A stretch of DNA of 64,000 nucleotides from Kordiimonas sp. SCSIO 12603. GTDB lineage: Bacteria; Pseudomonadota; Alphaproteobacteria; Sphingomonadales; Kordiimonadaceae. The stretch is taken from contig NZ_CP073748.1 of the NCBI RefSeq assembly GCF_024398035.1, positions 1,711,520 to 1,775,519 on the forward strand, given 5' to 3'. Both the position numbers and the translations under genes were made by a program. Under the pieces are notes generated by a model. The model did not search any database and was not told the DNA's origin. It worked only from the letters and a program-made list of their open reading frames with translations. Shown piece after piece: positions 59,048-64,000 of this stretch; within the stretch, counting starts at the first letter, position 1; each line of letters opens with the position of its first letter.

Positions 59048-59581
59048 ATGGGCCAACACTCTTCCAAATTTTTCAAAGCAGTTGCAGCGGCAGCTGTTTT
59101 ATTTTCTGTAGGTGCTTCAGCCGATGAAGCTGTAGATATTTCTGCCGAAAGTTTCAAATGCATGCTTGAGATGACCAAGGTGCGCCACTTTTATGTGGAT
59201 AACCTGTTGGGTGATCTTGAAGCCACTCTTGAAGTTGCAAACAGTAAGAAGGGCGGCGTTTACCCACCGGGTTCTGTTGTGCAACTTGTGCCAACGGAAG
59301 TGATGGTAAAACGTGAAAAGGGCTGGAGTCCGCGCACGAAGGATTGGGAATTCTTTGAAATTGATGTCTCTGGTGAAGGTAGCATTATCAGAGTGCGCGG
59401 TACTGATCAGGCAGTGAATAAATTTGGTGGCAACTGCCTTGAATGCCACGAACGGGCGCGGCCCAAATGGGATATGATCTGTGAGCAGGGCCATGGCTGT
59501 TTGCCAATTCCTGTAACTCGGAAACAAATCGCAGCGCTTCAGAAAGCTGATCCACGTTGCGCAGCAACGACTAAAGAATAA
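59048..59581 (+). CDS. Exported c-type haem protein, cytochrome P460-like
   Basis: A 177-residue protein with a signal peptide (AVAAAAVLFSVGASA). It has the haem c attachment site Cys130-Leu-Glu-Cys133-His134, followed by CEQGHGC with two more cysteines. The sequence PPGSVVQLVPTEVMVKRE...WEFFEIDV resembles the cytochrome P460 fold. It is periplasmic. It sits 61 bp after the CYP153 gene on the same strand, so the two may be cotranscribed. Its role beside a cytosolic P450 is unclear. Confidence 0.8.
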   Translation: MGQHSSKFFKAVAAAAVLFSVGASADEAVDISAESFKCMLEMTKVRHFYVDNLLGDLEATLEVANSKKGGVYPPGSVVQLVPTEVMVKREKGWSPRTKDWEFFEIDVSGEGSIIRVRGTDQAVNKFGGNCLECHERARPKWDMICEQGHGCLPIPVTRKQIAALQKADPRCAATTKE

Positions 59582-59852
59582 AGCGTTGATAGAGCCAGAT
59601 ACTGGCCGCGATATTTATAAAACATGTAGCGAAGAAACGGATGCGAAACGACCGTTTCTTCGTTTTGTGTCTAAAGAGCTTTTGCCCACAAATCGCGCCA
59701 GGCCAGCCGCCGAGAATGGCGAACAGGTGCAAGGTATTTTCCTTTACCCGCCAATTGCCTTTAATCGAGGCGCGTTTATCCCATCCATACATGCATAAGG
59801 TTATAAAACTGAGCGTGCCAAAATAAGCGGTGATAATGAGTGTGATGTTCAT
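59571..59852 (-). CDS. DUF1294 small membrane protein
   Basis: About 93 residues with two to three membrane helices and the DUF1294 signature (YGWDKRASIKGNWRVKENTLHLFAILGGWPGAICGQKLFRHKTKKRSFRIRFF, shown here only to name its parts: YGWDKR, GGWPGA, HKTKK). Confidence 0.8.
   Translation of the reverse strand: MNITLIITAYFGTLSFITLCMYGWDKRASIKGNWRVKENTLHLFAILGGWPGAICGQKLFRHKTKKRSFRIRFFATCFINIAASIWLYQRFIL
59631..59661 (+). terminator. Terminator embedded in the DUF1294 gene
   Basis: A perfect 10-bp stem (GAAGAAACGG / CCGTTTCTTC) with 11-nt loop and GTTTT tail lies 50 bp after the haem-protein gene, inside the oppositely oriented DUF1294 gene. It could end the rightward CYP153 transcript. Confidence 0.5.
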
Positions 59853-59927
59853 ACCAAACTGATTATAGTTGTGATTGGTGAGCAGAATAATATGCATAGG
59901 CAGCCAAAGTAAAATGGAACCGCGTCA

Positions 59928-60188
59928 ATGCTGAATGAAATTTGTTATGTGTATGTTTTGGGTACGAAGGATGGTGGACGCGCCCAAACTTATGTGGGTT
60001 GGACCAATGATTTAGATAAACGTCTGGCTGCCCATAACAGCGGAAAAGGTGCGAAATCAACGCGCGGCAGACAGTGGCAAATACTTCACACGGAGGAATT
60101 TAAAACCCGCGGTGAAGCTATGAGCCGGGAATGGCACCTGAAGCGGGACCGAAAATTCAGGAAAGAACTACTTGAGACTATTAAATAG
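59928..60188 (+). CDS. GIY-YIG domain nuclease
   Basis: An 86-residue stand-alone GIY-YIG endonuclease domain: CYVYVLGTKDG...TYVGWTNDLDKRLAAHNSGKGAKSTRG, then EAMSREWHLKRDRKFRKELL. Single-domain members are common in bacteria, with unclear roles in DNA repair. It is on the plus strand in a region of small unrelated genes. Confidence 0.88.
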   Translation: MLNEICYVYVLGTKDGGRAQTYVGWTNDLDKRLAAHNSGKGAKSTRGRQWQILHTEEFKTRGEAMSREWHLKRDRKFRKELLETIK

Positions 60189-60238
60189 CTACCCCGCCAG
60201 GTAAGCGCGAAAGACGGAGTAGCTAGCGCGGCGGGAGG

Positions 60239-60559
60239 TTATTCCGCTGCAACTGTGTTGCCGTGAAGCTCGGTTTTGCCTGTGTGTTTCGCCATGTAAA
60301 AAAGAATGGCGATGCTGCCTGTAAGTAGGGTTCCAATAAGGTAGGGGAGTGGGTTAATCCCTTTTCTTTTTGCATCCTGCCAAATCCAAAAATTGCAGAT
60401 ACCAAAAGCAATCACCAGATCAAAGCTTACCTGTAATCCCCATGGGCCCATGACCATCAAGCCATCAAGTGCGGCTGATAAGCTGCCCGCAAAAACGGCA
60501 TACAGCGTGATAGCTGTGAAGATACCTAAGATCAGTTTCCAGAAAAATGTGTTGTTCAT
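60239..60559 (-). CDS. Small integral membrane protein (DUF2834-like)
   Basis: A 106-residue protein with three membrane helices (LILGIFTAITLYAVFAG, FDLVIAFGICNFWIW, YLIGTLLTGSIAILFYM) and a cytoplasmic WQDAKRKGINPLPY loop. It is similar in layout to DUF2834 proteins. It is divergent from the XRE regulator. Function unknown. Confidence 0.7.
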   Translation of the reverse strand: MNNTFFWKLILGIFTAITLYAVFAGSLSAALDGLMVMGPWGLQVSFDLVIAFGICNFWIWQDAKRKGINPLPYLIGTLLTGSIAILFYMAKHTGKTELHGNTVAAE

Positions 60560-60681
60560 TCTCGCCTCCTGTGTTGGGGCTGATTGTATGGCCTGAGAGG
60601 TAATGGCAGCAATTCCCTAACAGGTAATAGCCGGAAGGTTTTTGCTCGTGTATGCTGATTTCGAGAGAACAGGAGGCAGAT

Positions 60682-61464
60682 ATGACAGCACAGGCACAAA
60701 GCGGTTTCGGCAGGCTGATGAAACAGTGGCGGCAGCACAGGGGGCATAGCCAGCTTGAACTGAGCCTGAGGGCAGAAGTCTCTCAGAAGCATATCAGCTT
60801 TATGGAGACGGGTAGATCGCGCCCCAAGGAAGATACAGTGCATAAGGTTGTGGAAGCACTTGAAATTCCTCTTCGTGATCGGAACAAACTTTTCGAGCTA
60901 GCGGGCCTTGCTCCTCAGTATGCTGAGGTTTCTATCTCTGATCAGGCAGTGACGCCTTATAAAGATGCGCTTATTCGCCTGCTCGCGCAGCAGGACCCAT
61001 TCCCAGCTTATGTGGTAGATCGTTGGTGGAACCTTGTTGAAACTAACGAAGCCGGGAAAAAACTGTTTATGGCGCCTGGTGCGGATACCCCAAATCTTGT
61101 GGATGCTTTTATGGCACCGGGTATGTTCAGAGATATGGTGATGAATTTCCCTGAAGTTGCCTGGGCATTTTACCGTCGACTGCGCAGTGAAGCCCTTCAA
61201 GCGCCGGCGGACGCTAGGATGCAGGAATTGGCAGAACGGGCGAAAGCCTATCTTTCAGATGTGCCTGAACCGCTTCACTTAGGGCCGCACGAACTGGCAC
61301 TATGTCCAAAACTCAAAATCGGGGATACGGTGATTAATACGGTGACGATGATCGCGCAGTTTTCTGAGCCTAATGCCATTGTGCTTGATGAGTTAAGGCT
61401 GGAGCTTGTTTTCCCGGCAGACGCTGAAGCCGCTGCGTTTTTTACTATGATGTCGCAAAGTTAA
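60682..61464 (+). CDS. XRE-family regulator with MmyB-like sensor domain
   Basis: A 260-residue regulator. The N-terminal HTH is QLELSLRAEVSQKHISFMETGRS, followed by the MmyB-like ligand-binding domain (RNKLFELAGLAPQY, YVVDRWWNLVETNEAGKKLF) known to sense fatty acids or similar ligands in some members. ATG 60682 follows AGGAGG. No obvious operator is seen. Its target may be the divergent membrane gene. Confidence 0.88.
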   Translation: MTAQAQSGFGRLMKQWRQHRGHSQLELSLRAEVSQKHISFMETGRSRPKEDTVHKVVEALEIPLRDRNKLFELAGLAPQYAEVSISDQAVTPYKDALIRLLAQQDPFPAYVVDRWWNLVETNEAGKKLFMAPGADTPNLVDAFMAPGMFRDMVMNFPEVAWAFYRRLRSEALQAPADARMQELAERAKAYLSDVPEPLHLGPHELALCPKLKIGDTVINTVTMIAQFSEPNAIVLDELRLELVFPADAEAAAFFTMMSQS

Positions 61465-61528
61465 GATATTGTAATATTAAGAAAAATTCCCATACTAAAG
61501 CGTATGAAATATAGTGTGGGGGATCATC

Positions 61529-62824
61529 ATGAAAAAATGGGGAATAAGGCTCTTAAAAGCTGCGTCTGCCTTACTGCTTCTTTTTGTAGTGGTTTTCGGA
61601 GTGTGGCTTGAAAATGCTACTGTCGTACGCACCAGTGGCGGCGTTTATCAAGCCATCTATCTGCCCTTTTTTAATGATAGACGAATAAAGTGGCGAGCGG
61701 ATTTTTCAATTACAGCTGATGAACCCAATATTCAGCATATTCAGGGGCCGATTGTAGAACGCAAAGCGGACAAGAGTTTTGCGGCCCAGTGGGCGTGCGG
61801 CAATAGTGTGCATACCGCTGAAGTTGGTGAGTATGATCCGCTTAAGGTCACTTGCGGTGATAAAGCATACAGCTATGATTTTTACCCGCCGGCCAAAACA
61901 AATGATGCGGCAATCTTCAACACAGACGGCCCTGTTGCAGTTACATCTGATCTAGAAGGAAATCTGGATTATTTCCTCCGTTGGGGGATTGATACAGGTG
62001 TGTTAAATGCGGCTGGTAACTGGGCTTTTGGTGGTGGTCATCTGGTTGTTGCAGGTGATATGTTTGACCGTGGCAGGTATGTGTATGATCTTCTCTGGTT
62101 CCTGTATGATCTGGAACAGCAGGCAGAAGCTTATGGCGGTAAGGTACATATCCTCCTCGGTAACCACGAGCAATATGCGTTCATTGGGCTTATCAAAAGT
62201 GTTGAAGCAGAGCACCTGTGGGCGATTGAACAGATGATGCCGTACCCCTTGGCTCTCCGTGATGCCACGGTTCTAGGGCAGTGGTTGCGGACCAAGCCAG
62301 TGATGACGAAAATCAATAACGTGCTTTATATGCACGGCGGCATTAGTGAGCTTGTACTCAGTAGTGGTAAAACCATTGAGGAACTGAACGCGATGAACCG
62401 CGAAGCACTGGATAATTATTCTGAAATTTCGGATGATGTTTTTGCCCTTACACACGGCAATCACTCCCTGACCCAATACCGTGGTTATGCGCACGCCATG
62501 GATTATTACCCGGAGGCTGATCAAGGCTTGATCGACCGCACGAAACAGCAATTTGGCGTGGATTATCTCGTTGTGGGTCATAGTCAGGCGGAAACATTAG
62601 CTCCAAAGTTCGGCGGTGATGTTTATATCGTGGAAAATACCCATTTCTCAAAGGAAGCTTTGGTGTTTGAAGATGGTCAGCCTGTTATTAAACCGCTCTC
62701 GCTCCTCAAGGAACGATTTGAAGATAAAGCTTATCAAATCCGCTCCTTCAGCCTTTTCAATATGAGTGATTTGAAAGCCTTTTTCGGGCTATTCTCCGCC
62801 GCATCTCGAGTGCCGAACAGGTAG
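61529..62824 (+). CDS. Metallophosphoesterase
   Basis: A 431-residue calcineurin-like phosphoesterase with an N-terminal membrane anchor (LLKAASALLLLFVVVFGVWL). The motifs are VTSDLEGN, VVAGDMFDRGRYVYD, LLGNHEQYAF, and VVGHSQAETL, binding two metal ions. It would act on the periplasmic side, dephosphorylating protein or nucleotide substrates. ATG 61529 is preceded by GGGGGAT. Confidence 0.88.
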   Translation: MKKWGIRLLKAASALLLLFVVVFGVWLENATVVRTSGGVYQAIYLPFFNDRRIKWRADFSITADEPNIQHIQGPIVERKADKSFAAQWACGNSVHTAEVGEYDPLKVTCGDKAYSYDFYPPAKTNDAAIFNTDGPVAVTSDLEGNLDYFLRWGIDTGVLNAAGNWAFGGGHLVVAGDMFDRGRYVYDLLWFLYDLEQQAEAYGGKVHILLGNHEQYAFIGLIKSVEAEHLWAIEQMMPYPLALRDATVLGQWLRTKPVMTKINNVLYMHGGISELVLSSGKTIEELNAMNREALDNYSEISDDVFALTHGNHSLTQYRGYAHAMDYYPEADQGLIDRTKQQFGVDYLVVGHSQAETLAPKFGGDVYIVENTHFSKEALVFEDGQPVIKPLSLLKERFEDKAYQIRSFSLFNMSDLKAFFGLFSAASRVPNR

Positions 62825-62867
62825 ATAGTAATTATAAAGAGAGGTTTCGTAGCTGATTGGGGTTAAG

Positions 62868-63113
62868 GTGAAGCAGTTTATCAAAAAATGTATTCGTTTT
62901 GGAAAGCGTTGGCCATGCAGTGCTAGGTGGACAGTCATCGCAACTATTCTTAGTAGTATATTGGGGGTATATGGTTTTCTTGTCTATGAGGCATTTATTG
63001 TTGAGGAATACATCGTATATTTAATACAGGTATATCTTTTCCCTATTCCCATATTGGTTGCATTAGATATGTTTCTTTTCTCCAAAAGAAGTACTAGCAG
63101 TTTACCAAAATAA
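62868..63113 (+). CDS. Small hypothetical membrane protein
   Basis: An 81-residue ORF with a GTG start and two membrane helices (WTVIATILSSILGVYGFLVY, YLIQVYLFPIPILVALDMFLF), and a Lys/Ser tail. Start signal is weak and no family is recognised; it could be a real small protein. Confidence 0.45.
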   Translation: MKQFIKKCIRFGKRWPCSARWTVIATILSSILGVYGFLVYEAFIVEEYIVYLIQVYLFPIPILVALDMFLFSKRSTSSLPK

Positions 63114-63263
63114 AAATAGTTCGAACGCTGTGATTGAAGGGTGGTTTATCCGTATGTATAGGCGTTAGCCTAATACGAGTATCAGCTAAACACTTTTCTC
63201 CGAGTGTTCTCGCAGGATGGTTTGTACTAAAAGGGCAATAAAGTGCGAGGGGGAATTGAATAT

Positions 63264-63779
63264 ATGTGGCTAAGATATTTTAGCATTGTTGGGTCAGTAT
63301 ATGGGGTCTCTTTTCTTGGAGTGCCAATTGTCCTCATAATTGGATTAGTGACCACAATGGGCTTGGTCGAGCTCCAGGATGGCGTCAACTTTATGCTCGT
63401 AATGATGATTATCAGATCATTGTATGGTTTAAAGAGTGGGATAGATTCGTATCAATTAGTTTCCGAACCCAACAAAGGTCAGTTGCCTAAATTATATTCT
63501 GCTGTTCGCAATAGGTTTGATGAATTAATTGATCTTGGTGGATATAGGGGGCTGCTCTGGAAGCTATGTATCATGTTGGGGCCATTTATTGTCGGAGCAG
63601 TCATTAGCTTGATACTTGTTGCTCTTGAAGGAATGTTTTTGCTCTTTTTGCTTGGTGATTTAGATATTCCTCAAATAATTATTGTGATTTCTGTAGCGTT
63701 TGCATCAATTGGTTTATCAGTTGTATTTTCATTGATGAATTGGCGTATTTATAAGGGGGGCTTCAAGGTTATTCAATAA
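63264..63779 (+). CDS. Hypothetical membrane protein
   Basis: About 171 residues with four membrane helices in two pairs. A soluble loop (SYQLVSEPNKGQLPKLYSAV) lies between them. The in-frame GTG at 63243 would add seven residues; the ATG at 63264 follows GAGGGGGA. No recognised family. Confidence 0.6.
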   Translation: MWLRYFSIVGSVYGVSFLGVPIVLIIGLVTTMGLVELQDGVNFMLVMMIIRSLYGLKSGIDSYQLVSEPNKGQLPKLYSAVRNRFDELIDLGGYRGLLWKLCIMLGPFIVGAVISLILVALEGMFLLFLLGDLDIPQIIIVISVAFASIGLSVVFSLMNWRIYKGGFKVIQ

Positions 63780-63823
63780 ACTGCCACTTTGCCTTATCGC
63801 TTCCCTTTGTTATACCCACGCTT

Positions 63824-64000
63824 ATGTATGAAATTATCCTTCTTTTTGCCGCAGGGTTCTTTGGCGGTATTTTAAACAGCCTTGCGGGTGGTGGCAGCTT
63901 TATCACTTTCCCGGCACTTTTATCGGTTGGGGTGCCGCCAATTATCGCGGGTGCGACCAACACTTATGCTTCTATGTCAGGCTATATCAGCGGGGCATTT
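63824..64000 (+). CDS. TauE/SafE-family permease, N-terminal part (cut by window end)
   Basis: The first 59 residues are visible: MYEIILLFAAGFFGGILNSL, then AGGGSFITFPALL and PPIIAGATNTYASMSG, the N-terminal half-motif of the sulfite exporter TauE/SafE family (DUF81). The reading frame is open to the last base, so the gene continues outside. Confidence 0.85.
   Translation, partial: MYEIILLFAAGFFGGILNSLAGGGSFITFPALLSVGVPPIIAGATNTYASMSGYISGAF

Noticed and set aside
1..64000. CRISPR arrays, rRNA genes, riboswitches
   Set aside because: No regularly spaced direct repeats, rRNA core segments or recognisable riboswitch consensus were seen on reading both strands.

Overview
The window looks like the chromosome of a Gram-negative, probably marine alphaproteobacterium. 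It has a TonB-dependent receptor, Tat and lipoprotein signals, CYP153- and putidaredoxin-type P450 systems, and an elongator tRNA(CAU) used as an integration site. A Kordiimonadales-like genus is my best guess, with low confidence. Three blocks can be separated.

(1) 1-17.0 kb: a catabolic cluster. After the tail of an MFS transporter come a fumarylacetoacetase-family enzyme plus aldehyde dehydrogenase, an acetoacetate-decarboxylase-like enzyme plus DOPA-4,5-dioxygenase-like protein, a P450 / glutamine-synthetase-like ligase / semialdehyde-dehydrogenase operon, an HpaD-like extradiol dioxygenase, a class I glutamine amidotransferase, two AraC regulators, a ferredoxin reductase with its [2Fe-2S] ferredoxin, and a TonB-dependent receptor. 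Together these suggest uptake, gamma-glutamylation of an amine, P450 oxidation and meta-cleavage. A shared upstream sequence block links at least three of the promoters into one regulon.

(2) 17.2-37.1 kb: an integrated mobilizable element of about 19.9 kb, inserted at the 3' end of the tRNA(CAU). It carries a large serine recombinase at the tRNA end, relaxase, MobC-like protein and VirD4-type coupling protein, but no type IV secretion channel. Its cargo is more AT-rich and mostly unknown: an alpha/beta-hydrolase / 623-aa / 171-aa operon, an unknown 504-aa protein, a membrane protein paired with a PD-(D/E)XK nuclease, an ankyrin pair, a large lipoprotein, a J-domain protein and an IS481 remnant. 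The recombinase gene runs through the attachment site. In the excised circle it would be fused in frame to the 72-codon ORF at the other end, which overlaps mobC.

(3) 37.2-64 kb: ordinary chromosome. It holds a TetR-controlled oxidoreductase operon, a metzincin protease, secreted esterase and beta-lactamase-fold hydrolases around a LytS/LytR-type two-component pair, thiopurine methyltransferase with a divergent MerR regulator, PadR-PspC, PhoX and ApbE-like genes, LysR with a CYP153 P450 and a c-type haem protein, and assorted small genes ending in a TauE/SafE permease cut by the window end. No rRNA, CRISPR array or riboswitch was recognised.
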